Shown: positions 10,301 to 18,420 of the stretch, in pieces
Numbering within the stretch: position 1 is the stretch's first letter
Layout: each line of letters starts with the position of its first letter
Origin: JAWHTC01 sp032586155
GTDB lineage: Bacteria; Pseudomonadota; Alphaproteobacteria; Rhodobacterales; Rhodobacteraceae
Assembly (NCBI RefSeq): GCF_032586155.1
Contig: NZ_JAWHTC010000007.1
Location: forward strand, 76,551 to 140,550
Direction: 5' to 3'
Length of the DNA: 64,000 bases
Program-made: the position numbers and the translations under genes
Notes under the pieces: model-generated
Told to the model about the DNA's origin: nothing
Database searches by the model: none
What the model saw: only the letters and a program-made list of their open reading frames with translations

Positions 10301-10413
10301 CTCTTCTTCAGCACTTCGGCAAATTTCTCGATGTCCGATGCCGGTGCGGTCAGCGGGTGGATCAACTGGCTGTTGTAGCGCTGTACTCCGATAAGAAGGG
10401 CCTTGTTTGCCAT
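7396..10413 (-). CDS. Caspase-like protease fused through a TM helix to a PGRP/amidase_2-like domain and a bacterial SH3 domain
   Basis: The ATG at 10413 (MANKALLIGV) has an ACGGAG site and gives 1005 residues. Residues 1-245 form a C14 caspase-like domain with catalytic His in YYAGHG (H77) and Cys in LDCCHAGG (about C126). A helical segment (250-320) and a Pro/charged linker follow. One hydrophobic helix (about 383-401) comes directly after a Lys-Arg-Asn-Arg stretch, predicting N-in topology. Residues about 605-745 resemble a peptidoglycan-recognition amidase: ILDHT, RNGWSDVGTHFFV, GHIIPGR, then a C-terminal His731 with Ser where a zinc Cys is usual. The last 60 residues look like SH3b (VNLRTNT...IPQGACVTM). 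It is the last gene of the EAD/STAND operon, 14 bases after the trypsin. I infer an effector that links a cytosolic protease to the cell wall. Confidence 0.8.
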   Translation of the reverse strand: MANKALLIGVQRYNSQLIHPLTAPASDIEKFAEVLKKSGYEVEVCMDPGLQEAQVRIHDLYDNAAEGDSLIFYYAGHGMREDKELYLSVRSTDPARLSATSVRGELVRDMISDSASKRKIIILDCCHAGGLTENLIGRAVEYNANKELVEGRFQPQGQGTYVMAASLADQSAFERKDPETGESHSIYTHHLINGIVTGEAAPDSETITTDQLHSYVYHKVKAEGVDSEPVYSSFGKGRSLEICLNPVPPVDAQIVADLHDRNDIIRRGAIDLIAQKMDRDLTSPQSNRLAQLLRDRLGDTSDHERHLDLINKIKAILKRFDRAQKPEKPPSGSGDSPDPGPARTPPQPDGQIKKDGDKENEETDEPRDSILLKIWQLIKRNRVFLLAPPLVLYAISVAFFVSDQNQKGQIEWGAFAALDAMLFRDLHPTHTKKPDKPTPEDNNIGQYTEKEFLNLLCDLRGSKRDDIRKRLGADSAHFYALLDRLGEGKALGCDKYRTTDDYRIDLGILIAMQTILTRHRDQLGTLDLDRTDVAKVSKLTKHSDRTMARTANSVLRLMGTKTDTTRVTTPTSASEAYKAYYLTPLEPAKFDAIYSGIKTKRDLNSIILDHTFAPNAEQTLNAGDEKTVEGIRRFQVDRNGWSDVGTHFFVSPSGHIIPGRSLDQRPTVLRGAQGDAKSGPVAIQLLLNGDKEKPNSKQQKALIAVLEVFQNHHDVDIKRDVFLEKGFPRSHGNKSGPGKLVTGREIASWYEKYATSATKPDRSIARPTRCDATVFRMPGSEKPLSSIGLLSFRKDVIEQGDPLRIFFEPRAGYSAAHHSCLSIHLCEQVSLNTCKTVEIVYARTTDKGLELDFKPTKDELKPGSYRTVFDIIQVDDPSALTPNADGLVRPEKYQRIGGALSFQVFAEKPLSGFVMLGPNDLNQVSKRTFDVLNPKDEDYISESLPVGALLKARTDVNLRTNTQHTDSGNNPALTVIPQGACVTMTARPEAHRSNLWAAATLTACP

Positions 10414-10427
10414 CGGCAACTCCGTGT

Positions 10428-11630
10428 TCAGCTTCCCGGTGCGGTGGGGTAGTCGATGCCTTTGTCTTCCAGTTCATTGCGAAACTGCGAGGCGGCCATG
10501 GCATGGGCATAGTTGGCTTTCTCAGTCCATCCGGCAAAATGCAGACCGACGACCGAAGATCCGCTTTCGTGCACATCGATGACGGGTGATCCCGAACTGC
10601 CCGGCAATGTCGTGGCATCGTAGCCCAAAACCGTGTCTCGGTTGTCGCGACTGTCCGCGCCGGGCAGGATGTCGATCTCGCCGGGCGAGAAGCGCTTTAC
10701 CCCGAAAACATAGTTGAACAGTTTGACGAGCAGCGTGAATGGGTAGGTGCCGGTCTTGGGCTTGGCCGGGAACCCGATGGCGTAGACCGGACGGGTTTCG
10801 ATCAGATAGCCAGCATCGGTTTCGGGAACAAGCGGGTCCGGAAGGGTTTTGCCGGGGTCCGGCTTGCAGCGAAGCACCGCGTAGTCGAGCTTGTCAAAAT
10901 CAATCTTGTAGGGATCGATCACCTGGTCCGACGTGACGATTTCACTCTCCTGAAGCGCGAAGGTCCGGGACGTGTCCGGTACCTGCCCGGATCCGAAATC
11001 GATCGACACATCACCCTTGAATTGCCAGCCGCCATTGCCATCCGGTTCGGCAATCACTTGCAGTACATGCCGGTTTGTCAGAACCAGGTTGTCGCCAAAA
11101 GCAAAACCGCTTCCCTTTTGTGCGCCGTTGAGATTGATCCGCCCAACCGACGCGGCGGTCTTTTCGATCTGTGTCCGGTAGTTGTCGACAACCAGGGACC
11201 AGTCGCCCGGGTCCTCGCCTTCCGTCAACAGGCTGCCGTCCTGAAACGCGAAGGACGGCCGGGTGCCGTCGGCATGCACGATCGCTTCGGCAGCGGTCAG
11301 TTCGTCTTCGGTTAGAATGGCCTTGTCACCGTCCTGGCTCAGCTTTTGCAAGCCGTTCTCGGCCCGGGACACAATCGCCCGTGACACGGTTGTCCACGAG
11401 TCGAAGGCGTCAGGGCGGTTTTTCGATTCCTGGTCCAGGCGGTCACGCAGACGGGCAACCTTTTCCTGCAAATCCGCCTGTGAAAGGGAAAACGAAGGTG
11501 TCTCGGTGGACGGGCCAGGTGTCGGAGCATCGAGACTTTTGGTGGTCATCAAGCCGGGCTGAGCGCGCTTGCTGCCAATCAAGCGCATCAGCCTTTTGTT
11601 GTCTTCGCGGCTCTTGCCTTCAAACGTCAT
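10428..11630 (-). CDS. Trypsin-like serine protease of a STAND/EAD conflict operon
   Basis: 400 residues without a signal peptide, so cytosolic. A helical N-terminal 150 residues precede a trypsin fold with the catalytic triad visible: LVLTNRHVL (H188), KLDYAVLR (D249) and LPGSSGSPV (about S346). The stretch YVFGVKRFSPG and the later GLHFAG..KANYA recur closely in the trypsin-nuclease protein at 18421-20334, so the two proteases are relatives. It lies 122 bases after the STAND NTPase gene and 14 bases before the caspase gene on the same strand. In systems of this kind the protease is thought to be switched on by the NTPase and to act on partner effectors. That role is inferred here. Confidence 0.85.
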   Translation of the reverse strand: MTFEGKSREDNKRLMRLIGSKRAQPGLMTTKSLDAPTPGPSTETPSFSLSQADLQEKVARLRDRLDQESKNRPDAFDSWTTVSRAIVSRAENGLQKLSQDGDKAILTEDELTAAEAIVHADGTRPSFAFQDGSLLTEGEDPGDWSLVVDNYRTQIEKTAASVGRINLNGAQKGSGFAFGDNLVLTNRHVLQVIAEPDGNGGWQFKGDVSIDFGSGQVPDTSRTFALQESEIVTSDQVIDPYKIDFDKLDYAVLRCKPDPGKTLPDPLVPETDAGYLIETRPVYAIGFPAKPKTGTYPFTLLVKLFNYVFGVKRFSPGEIDILPGADSRDNRDTVLGYDATTLPGSSGSPVIDVHESGSSVVGLHFAGWTEKANYAHAMAASQFRNELEDKGIDYPTAPGS

Positions 11631-11752
11631 TAATCAACCTTTCGATGCAATAATTTTCAACCTAATGGAGTGCTGCCAATCTACAAAGAAGAAGTTTTCG
11701 AACGAAAACGCCGCTTGACTGAGGGCTTGTGTGCCGTTTCCACCCGTGAGGT

Positions 11753-14575
11753 TCAGCCGTCGGCGATTTTGACGTTCGTGTGCCGGGCGATCATCGACTT
11801 GCTGGGAAAGGCACCGATCTGCCGGTCGACTTCGGCCGACAAAAGCCACGACAATGGCTTGGACATCTTGTCGAGAACTTTGCGGTCGCGCGCCACCGAG
11901 ACAAGGTCGGACAGGTTTTGAACCACATCTTCGTCTTCGCCACCTACGATCTTTTCGATGAGTGAGCCAACACCAGCGTCGTCGAGCTCGGCCATCTGGT
12001 TCACCACTTCGGCCACGAAGGCACTGCCGACCTCGTCTTTGCGCGGTTTGATCACGCTGCCCGTCTGACGGGCGGAGAGTTCCAGCAACTCAGGGTAGTC
12101 CGCGCCTATTTCTGCAGCAAGTTCGCGGGCGAGTTGGGGGTTTTCATACAGAACGTCCGGCAGGGGCTGGGTACCGCTTTTTGCAGGATCCATGATAATC
12201 AGACCGTTCAGCCTGGACATGAGCTCGTCCTTGTTCGGGCCAGCGGAACTTCGTGACTTTCGGTTCAACCGTAAAAGGCCCGCGCTGGCGCGCATCTGAT
12301 ATTCGTCGTTTTCCAATTCCTTGGCGATGTTCAAGGCCCGTGCCGCGTCGCGTGAGGCCTCGGCAAACCGCCGTTCGCTTTCCAGGTTGTGAGAGCGCAA
12401 CAGCAGCCGTTCCAAAAGAACACCCTCACGGCCCGAGTCTTCGCTTCCAGCGACGGCCCGATCCAGAATTTCATAGCCTTCCTGTCGACGACCGGATACC
12501 AGCAGCGCTTCGGCTTCTATCAAATGCAATTCGCTGTCGGGGTTTCGGTCGGTGCGTTCGCCAAGCAGTGCCAGCGCCGAGTCCGCGTCGCCGCGCGCCA
12601 ACAACTGGCGGGCTTCTTCGGCGGTGACACGTTCCCATTCGTCCTGGGGCAGTATTTGTGTCACTTCGCTTTCCAGTCCGACACCAAGACGTCGACCCAG
12701 CCACGCCTTGCGATCATCCGGCAGATCGTCGAGCGCCGAAACCAAAAGCGGTGCGGCCTCGTCCATCCACCGCGCGCCCAGTGTTTTGTCGTCCTGTCCC
12801 AGCCAGATGCGGTGATAGATTTCTTCGGCGCGGGCATAGGGGCCCGGTTGGTCGGCAAAGTGCTTGACTGCGCGCTTGTCGATTTTACGTGCCTGCTGTG
12901 CCCGATCTTTGCGCAAGTCGGCCAGCATCAGGGCCCGCACATCCGCCCGGTGAACCAAAGCCGACGCATCCGGATCCGAGAAATCCTTTTTCACAAGGTC
13001 GACTTCGATTGCCATCTTGTCAAACAGCGTTTGCGCGTCTTCGGTTGTGAGCGACAGGCCGCAGGGTTTGGCCAGCACATGTTCGATCACCGCAGTGGTA
13101 ATGCGGCGCATGACCAGGCCCGGGATGGCGAGCTTTTGGACCTGCTCATCCCCGATCTGTTCAAGAATGCGTCCGTAGAGGATCGCATCGCGTTTCTTCT
13201 CGCTCAGCTTGGCGAGGGTTTGTTTGCGTGTTTCGGGGTTGTCGAATGTCTGCACACCCACACGACCGACATAGGTCGCGGCAAGTTGCACGGTAAGAGG
13301 GTGTCCGCCTGTCACCTCGTAGATGTCGTCGACCAGCGCTTGCGGGATGTCTTCCCCCACCGCGCGGGCAAATACGCGTTCCACGTCGGACAACTCAAAG
13401 GCCTGCAGGGCAATCTGGTTTTGCGAATGGACGTCATCTTCCAACCGCCCGGCGGCGATGATCCGAAGCCGCGGCACCCGTTCGCTCAGATGGACGGCCA
13501 TGCGCCACAGCTCGCTGATCACGTGCCGGCCCCGGCGCTGCGCCTGTTCGAACGTATCGATCATGACCAGGATACGCCCGCTGCCGGGCAGACCCTCGAG
13601 GACACCGGCCACCTCATCAACCACCCAGTACCAGTCTTCCGAGGTTGACGCCGAACTCTCCAACAGGGTTTTCGACGGTGCAGCGTAGGACAAACGGCGT
13701 TGCAGGTCGTTCACAAGACTGCCGGTCTTTTCCAACGGCCCCTGGAAGTCCGGAAACTGGTGCCCCAGCTGTCCCAGAAAATCGGCCAACAGGGACAATG
13801 GCTCCTCGGGGCGCAAGAGCGGGCGGTCGAGATTGAGATAAACGATGGCCTCGACATCGCCGCTCTCGACCGCGTCCAATGCGAATTTGGCTAGAACTGT
13901 GGATTTCCCGATGCCGCCGGGGCCGTAAAGGAACAGCATGTCCTGGGACTCGTCGGATATCAAGTAATCCTGCATCTGATCCAGTACCGCCCTGCGGCCC
14001 TCGAAATGCGTTCCGGCCAGCCGTTTCAGCGGCTCTAACCGCCGGGCGTTGGCCAGCGATTTGCTAACCTCGACGCTGTCAGGAAGATCGCAGCGCAGGT
14101 GCTCGGCTCGATCAAGCCAGGACAGAACTTCCAACAGTCCTGACAGGGCAGCCGGGTCCAACGACCGATAGGTTTCGGCAAGCTGTAGCGGGTCGGTCAT
14201 TGCCGCGACAAAGACCGGTTGCACCGGCGTATCCGGGAGTTCGTCAAACCGGTCCAGAATGGCAAGAACCTGCGCGCGATCATCGAACCCGGCCAAAACC
14301 GTCTGGCGAAGCGAAAGCGGTAATGTCCAGGCATTGGCCGGAGACGTCAGATGATCGGCCTCCTCCATCAACTGCCACGTTGCCTCTTCTGCTTCGGCCT
14401 GGCCGGCGTGGCGTTCCAGAACCTGGGCCAGGTCAAATAGATCGAAATGGCTGAGAACGCTCGCCATTTGCAGGATCTCGGAATGTTCCTGCCGGGGTTG
14501 GCTTTTTTTCCTGATCTGGGCCAGATCGGAGCGTAGCGTTCCACCGTCGCGTTTTTTCCCGCCGTCGAATTTCAT
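11753..14575 (-). CDS. STAND-type P-loop NTPase with C-terminal helical repeats
   Basis: 940 residues. Residues 1-190 are helical and unassigned. The NTPase core has Walker A LYGPGGIGKST (218-226, Lys224) and Walker B ILVMIDTFEQ (around Asp340), followed by a winged-helix-like segment. From about 600 to the end come repeated alpha-hairpins of TPR type (for example EARQLLARGDADSALALLGERT; LHLIEAEALLVSGRRQEGYEIL). STAND proteins oligomerise when the repeat domain senses a trigger. Its ATG overlaps the stop of the preceding gene by 4 bases (ATGA), so translation is coupled. Both key NTPase motifs are intact, unlike in its upstream neighbour, so it is probably the switch of this operon. Confidence 0.85.
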   Translation of the reverse strand: MKFDGGKKRDGGTLRSDLAQIRKKSQPRQEHSEILQMASVLSHFDLFDLAQVLERHAGQAEAEEATWQLMEEADHLTSPANAWTLPLSLRQTVLAGFDDRAQVLAILDRFDELPDTPVQPVFVAAMTDPLQLAETYRSLDPAALSGLLEVLSWLDRAEHLRCDLPDSVEVSKSLANARRLEPLKRLAGTHFEGRRAVLDQMQDYLISDESQDMLFLYGPGGIGKSTVLAKFALDAVESGDVEAIVYLNLDRPLLRPEEPLSLLADFLGQLGHQFPDFQGPLEKTGSLVNDLQRRLSYAAPSKTLLESSASTSEDWYWVVDEVAGVLEGLPGSGRILVMIDTFEQAQRRGRHVISELWRMAVHLSERVPRLRIIAAGRLEDDVHSQNQIALQAFELSDVERVFARAVGEDIPQALVDDIYEVTGGHPLTVQLAATYVGRVGVQTFDNPETRKQTLAKLSEKKRDAILYGRILEQIGDEQVQKLAIPGLVMRRITTAVIEHVLAKPCGLSLTTEDAQTLFDKMAIEVDLVKKDFSDPDASALVHRADVRALMLADLRKDRAQQARKIDKRAVKHFADQPGPYARAEEIYHRIWLGQDDKTLGARWMDEAAPLLVSALDDLPDDRKAWLGRRLGVGLESEVTQILPQDEWERVTAEEARQLLARGDADSALALLGERTDRNPDSELHLIEAEALLVSGRRQEGYEILDRAVAGSEDSGREGVLLERLLLRSHNLESERRFAEASRDAARALNIAKELENDEYQMRASAGLLRLNRKSRSSAGPNKDELMSRLNGLIIMDPAKSGTQPLPDVLYENPQLARELAAEIGADYPELLELSARQTGSVIKPRKDEVGSAFVAEVVNQMAELDDAGVGSLIEKIVGGEDEDVVQNLSDLVSVARDRKVLDKMSKPLSWLLSAEVDRQIGAFPSKSMIARHTNVKIADG

Positions 14576-15618
14576 GGCCGCATCTCCGACACCAACAGGC
14601 CGAGTTGGTCGGCAACAGCTTCCATGTTTTTGCGCGATGGTGCCTGCGGATCGAAATCCGCCAAGACTTCGTTGACCATCTCATCGACCGAATGGAAATC
14701 GCCGGGCAGGGTGCCAAACCTGTCATGCGCTTCGGTCAGGAAGTCTTTGACTTCGCTTCGACCGATGGGCTGTAGCGAGATGTCGATGCCGAAGGGCGGG
14801 GTCAAGCCGCTGATTTCCCGAGAGAACCCAAGAACGAACAGCCGCACATTGTCCAGCGTGCCGCGCGACAGGTGGTGGGCCAAACCCGATATCATTTCCC
14901 GCGTGACCGGCGGGACGGTCTCGCGCTGAGCATTGTCGAAGACGATCCACCAGGTTTCGGGCGAATTGAGCCACTGTCCGCTGAGCCACTGAATCAACCA
15001 GGCGGCCAGCTGTTCCTGCGTCGGGTTGTCATGGCGTTGCGGCATGGTGGTCAGGCCCATCTGGGCCGCCAGGGAATGCGCCACGCCAAGCGGGCTGTGA
15101 TCGCCCGGTTCAGAAAAGTCGACCACCAGGCGTTTTATCGCCTTGTCGCGTGCGACATGGTTGATCAGCCGCCAGGCGTAGCTGGTTCCGCAAAGCGATG
15201 CCCCGCGCAGCACCAACGTACGCGGTCCGGCCGGTTCGCACATGTCACCGACCGTCATGCGCAGTGTAGAGCGGTTGGCAAAGGCAACCCCATCGGTTGT
15301 CAGGTGATTATGCGCAGGGACACCCGGTTCTGGATCCAGCATTGCCAGAATGGGGCCGAACACGGCGCGCAGGGCCGCGTTGGCGGCCTGTGCCGCATCG
15401 TTCAGCGCGGCAAGCATCAACTCTTTGATCCAGCCTTTCTGACGCGCGACAGCGACGGTTTGCAGAATGCGCTGTTCGCGCGTGCGGGTTGGCGGTGAGA
15501 TGTCGTCGGGGTTCTGGTCAAGGTCGATCAACAGCAGATTGGTGAAATCGGTGATATCGGGGTAGGCCGCCTTGAATTGTTCGGCGATCTCGCGCAGCTG
15601 GGTTCCTGAAACGCTCAT
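14572..15618 (-). CDS. EAD1-like adaptor domain fused to a degenerate P-loop NTPase
   Basis: 348 residues. The first about 85 resemble effector-associated domain 1 (LREIAEQFKAAYPDITDFTNLL ... ARQKGWIKELMLAAL), a small helical adaptor that pairs proteins by homotypic contact. The following domain looks like a STAND ATPase but has GASLCGTS (139-146), with Thr145 in the position of the catalytic Lys, and a Walker-B-like WWIVFDNAQ around Asp228. It therefore probably binds nucleotide poorly or not at all and works as a scaffold (inference). It overlaps both neighbours by 4 bases, so stoichiometric, coupled translation with the EAD1-trypsin and the active STAND NTPase is likely. Confidence 0.75.
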   Translation of the reverse strand: MSVSGTQLREIAEQFKAAYPDITDFTNLLLIDLDQNPDDISPPTRTREQRILQTVAVARQKGWIKELMLAALNDAAQAANAALRAVFGPILAMLDPEPGVPAHNHLTTDGVAFANRSTLRMTVGDMCEPAGPRTLVLRGASLCGTSYAWRLINHVARDKAIKRLVVDFSEPGDHSPLGVAHSLAAQMGLTTMPQRHDNPTQEQLAAWLIQWLSGQWLNSPETWWIVFDNAQRETVPPVTREMISGLAHHLSRGTLDNVRLFVLGFSREISGLTPPFGIDISLQPIGRSEVKDFLTEAHDRFGTLPGDFHSVDEMVNEVLADFDPQAPSRKNMEAVADQLGLLVSEMRP

Positions 15619-16733
15619 GCCGGCAACTCCGCCATTTTACCGGCAGCTTGGATGTCATCCAGAATGAGGCTGACCGGGACGCCTTGGTTGTATTCGGCCA
15701 AGTGGCTGAAGTTCGGGTCGCCGGCGTGATGCAGTGCGATCAGTTTACCGCGCCCGTCGGTGACCGGAGAACCGGAGGAGCCCTTTTTTGTGTTGGCCGA
15801 GTAGCGCACCCGCCTGTTTTCACCGCCAAGGCTGAGAACGCCACCAAAGGCGAGATGGCGCGGTGCGCCTGCCGGGTGCTGGGTGATCGTGATGTGATTG
15901 CCAACCTTGGCGGCGGGGCCGGTATCCTGCAAGCGCTGGAAGCCACGTGCGGCCTGCGCCGGTAGGGTGGGGCAGGGGCGGTCGTCAACCGGTTCGGCCA
16001 GTCGCACCAGCGCATAGTCAAGCTCGTCTGCTGCCGGAACGTCATCCGGATTGTGTGACGTGTCGGCCGCGCCATGCGGACGGCTGTGAATATGCCAGGC
16101 CTCTGCCAGTTCCACCGTCCATCCGTTTTGAACGACTGCGTTTGCATCGGTGAAGAAGTCGAACCGCACGTCTGCACCGTGCGGGTCGAGGTTGAACAGC
16201 GGTTTTACCACATGGTGATTGGTCAGCACGATATCGGGCGCAACAAGAAAGCAGGTGCCCTGATGCATGCCGCCGATCTCGAGCGCGCCCGTGCGGGCCC
16301 CGAGTTCACTGAGACGTTTGAGCAGGATTTCGGCGCCGACGGATGGATCACTCGGATTGACCAGTCTTTGCAACGCGTCATGCGCCGCGCTGTCGGCGTG
16401 ATCGGCGGTTTGTTCGTGTTCGGGGGAAACCGCGGCGGCGGGGCGTGCCGTTTTTGATGGTCGCGCAATCGCAAGATCCTGAGCCAACGCAGCCAGCAAC
16501 GGGTTGTCGGGAATTTCCTCATGCGCGACGCGAACCAGCTCGTGTGCCCAGCCCTGGGCGACGGATTTTTGCATGATCGTCGCGTATTCAGACCGCCGGG
16601 TCGAGACCGGCGTCAAATCGGCGTAATTGCGTTCGCAAAAGATGCTCAGCGTGATTTTCAAATCGTCACGATCTGGGTATGCGTCCAGCAACGCATTGAA
16701 TAGGTTTCTTTTTTGTTCGGACGTCAGCGTCAT
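15615..16733 (-). CDS. EAD1-like domain fused to a trypsin-like serine protease
   Basis: 372 residues, first gene of the conflict operon. Residues 1-90 have the EAD1 pattern: RNLFNALLDAYPDRDDLKITL, a mid-domain helix, then AQGWAHELVRVAHEEIPDNPLL. The protease domain has the triad VLTNHHVV (H174), ELDYALVRL (D239) and KKGSSGSPV (S320). There is no signal peptide. Sharing an EAD1-type domain with the next gene product suggests the protease is recruited to the degenerate NTPase through EAD1-EAD1 contact. That is how such domains are thought to work; here it is inference. The 4-base ATGA overlap with the next gene supports a fixed ratio. Confidence 0.82.
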   Translation of the reverse strand: MTLTSEQKRNLFNALLDAYPDRDDLKITLSIFCERNYADLTPVSTRRSEYATIMQKSVAQGWAHELVRVAHEEIPDNPLLAALAQDLAIARPSKTARPAAAVSPEHEQTADHADSAAHDALQRLVNPSDPSVGAEILLKRLSELGARTGALEIGGMHQGTCFLVAPDIVLTNHHVVKPLFNLDPHGADVRFDFFTDANAVVQNGWTVELAEAWHIHSRPHGAADTSHNPDDVPAADELDYALVRLAEPVDDRPCPTLPAQAARGFQRLQDTGPAAKVGNHITITQHPAGAPRHLAFGGVLSLGGENRRVRYSANTKKGSSGSPVTDGRGKLIALHHAGDPNFSHLAEYNQGVPVSLILDDIQAAGKMAELPA

Positions 16734-16919
16734 GTCAGTCGGCTTTCGCGAATGGTCAACTGTGTTGCAGCCAACCGGGCAGACCCTCTGCTATTAACAA
16801 CTCAAAAGAATTCGTGTACATTATAGGGAGAAATTTTGATCGCACAATCATCGCAATAGTTGTGCCTGCTTTTTAGGTCGTGCCGGCATTGTCCGGACAA
16901 TTTCTTTCGGAGGTTCACC
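16734..16919. promoter_or_regulatory. Divergent control region between conflict operon and SGNH gene, with a 14-bp palindrome
   Basis: These 186 AT-richer bases separate the EAD1-trypsin start (16733, minus) from the SGNH start (16920, plus). Two symmetric sites are visible: a perfect palindrome ATTGTCCGGACAAT at 16888-16901, just upstream of the SGNH ribosome site, and an inverted pair GCACAA/TTGTGC at 16842-16847 and 16860-16865. They could be operators coordinating both sides. No regulator gene is adjacent. Confidence 0.45.
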
Positions 16920-18341
16920 ATGACAGACACCCCAAAACCGATCACGGAATCCGAACTGCGCAGCTGGTTGATGGACCCCGACGTGCCGGATGAGCAGATC
17001 GCGCCCTACCTGATGACTGCAACCCGTGAAGGTCGGGGCTTTGAGCCCGTTGTGGTGCCAAATCCGGCGCTTGTGACCCCGTCGGCCGAAGAGGCGGCGG
17101 TGCTGATGTCCAGCGTCAACCGGATTGCCCGCTGGCGTCGCAGGCAGGCCTACAAGAAGAAAATCCGCACCTGGACCGGGCCCAAGCTGGTTTCCGAGGG
17201 TGACAGCTGGTTCCAGTATCCGATCCTGCTGAAGGACGTGATCGACCAGCTTGATCACGGCTATGCCATCCGCAGCCTCGGGGCGGCGGGGGATCTGATC
17301 TCCGACATGGTGGCGCAGGACGAACTGATTGCGACCATTGCCGCCGAGCGACCCGATGCCGTCTTGCTGTCGGGCGGCGGCAACGATCTTTTGGGAGAGG
17401 GCCGGCTTGCGCGGGCGCTGCATCCGTTCGACCCGGACCGCGAGGTCGCCGACTACATGACCCCGGCCTTCGAGACCATGCTGAACGAAGTGATCGGGCT
17501 CTATCGCGACATTCTGCGGCGGGTGGTGCGGACCTTTCCGGGGCTGCCGGTCTTTCTTCACGGTTACGACCATGCGATCCCGGAGCGGGGCAAATGACTG
17601 GGGCGGCCGATGGAGCGGCTGGGCATTGTCGATGACCCGCTGCGTCAGCAGCTTGTCGCCCATATCGTCGATCGGTTCTACTCCGCCCTGGCCGAAATCC
17701 TGCGCGCGCCTTCGATGCGTGGACAGATCGAACTGGTCGATTGCCGCGGGTTAATCCGGGGCGAATGGTATGACGAGCTGCACCCGCGCAACAGCGGCTA
17801 TGCCCGTGTCGCGCAGAAATTCGATCAGCACATTACCGCCCGGATCTCGGCCGAAGGGCTGGAATCGATGTCCGGGCCCGAGGCGAATGAGGGGATGACC
17901 CGGGCGGCATCCGCGGCAACCGAGCTTGCCGCAACGCTCCATGATGATGACCTGCTATCGGAACTGGGACGCCGGGCGACTTTGGCCAGTGTCGATCCTT
18001 CGGGTGTCGTTCCGGTTGATGCAGAGTTCCGCGGTGCCGCGCTGGAAGGCATGACGGACATTTTCCTTGATACCGGAAAGGCGATCTTCAAGCGCGTCAA
18101 CCGGCAGCTGCACGGCGTGATGTGCGGTGACGATGAGGACAACGCAGCCGACCGGGAAAAGCTGAAATCCGTTCTGGGGCTGGACGACACCGCCATCGCG
18201 GGTGTTCTGGTACAGATCCTCGTCGGCAGTTTTGGCCTGCTGCCAGCAGTCGCCACGGTGGTGGCGGCACTGTTGATCAAGCATGTTCTCAAGCCGTCAC
18301 TGGAAGAAGTCTGCGATATCTGGGGGGGAATGCTGGACTGA
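16920..18341 (+). pseudogene. SGNH/GDSL-type hydrolase interrupted by an in-frame TGA
   Basis: The reading frame opens at 16920 after a GGAGG site and runs 473 codons to 18341 except for TGA at 17595-17597 (codon 226). Both sides are the same frame and plainly one protein. The nucleophile block EGDSWFQYP (S96) and SGGGNDLLGEG (about 151-161) precede the stop; the second half of the active site, YDELHPRNSGY (Asp285, His288), follows it. Tryptophan would suit the position (GK-W-LGRP), so a TGG to TGA change is likely. The C-terminus holds a hydrophobic stretch near codons 421-455. The truncated product cannot be active; only readthrough or a base-call error would save the gene. It is divergent from the conflict operon and lies upstream of the trypsin-nuclease gene. 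Confidence 0.8.
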
Positions 18342-18420
18342 AGCGGCGTGGTCGAGCAGGGAAACTGAATGCCCCGCTGCGTAACTGATCTAAGTGTTTA
18401 ATTTATGAGGAGGGATTAGG

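Noticed and set aside
12389..13648. Long plus-strand open frame opposite the STAND gene
   Set aside because: Antisense shadow of a well-supported NTPase gene. It has no family motifs; long antisense frames are common in GC-rich DNA. The same applies to the frames opposite 18985-20403 and 54355-56271.
17595..17597. TGA in the SGNH gene as selenocysteine
   Set aside because: The position is not at the catalytic Ser/Asp/His, Trp fits the context, and no convincing downstream stem-loop was seen.
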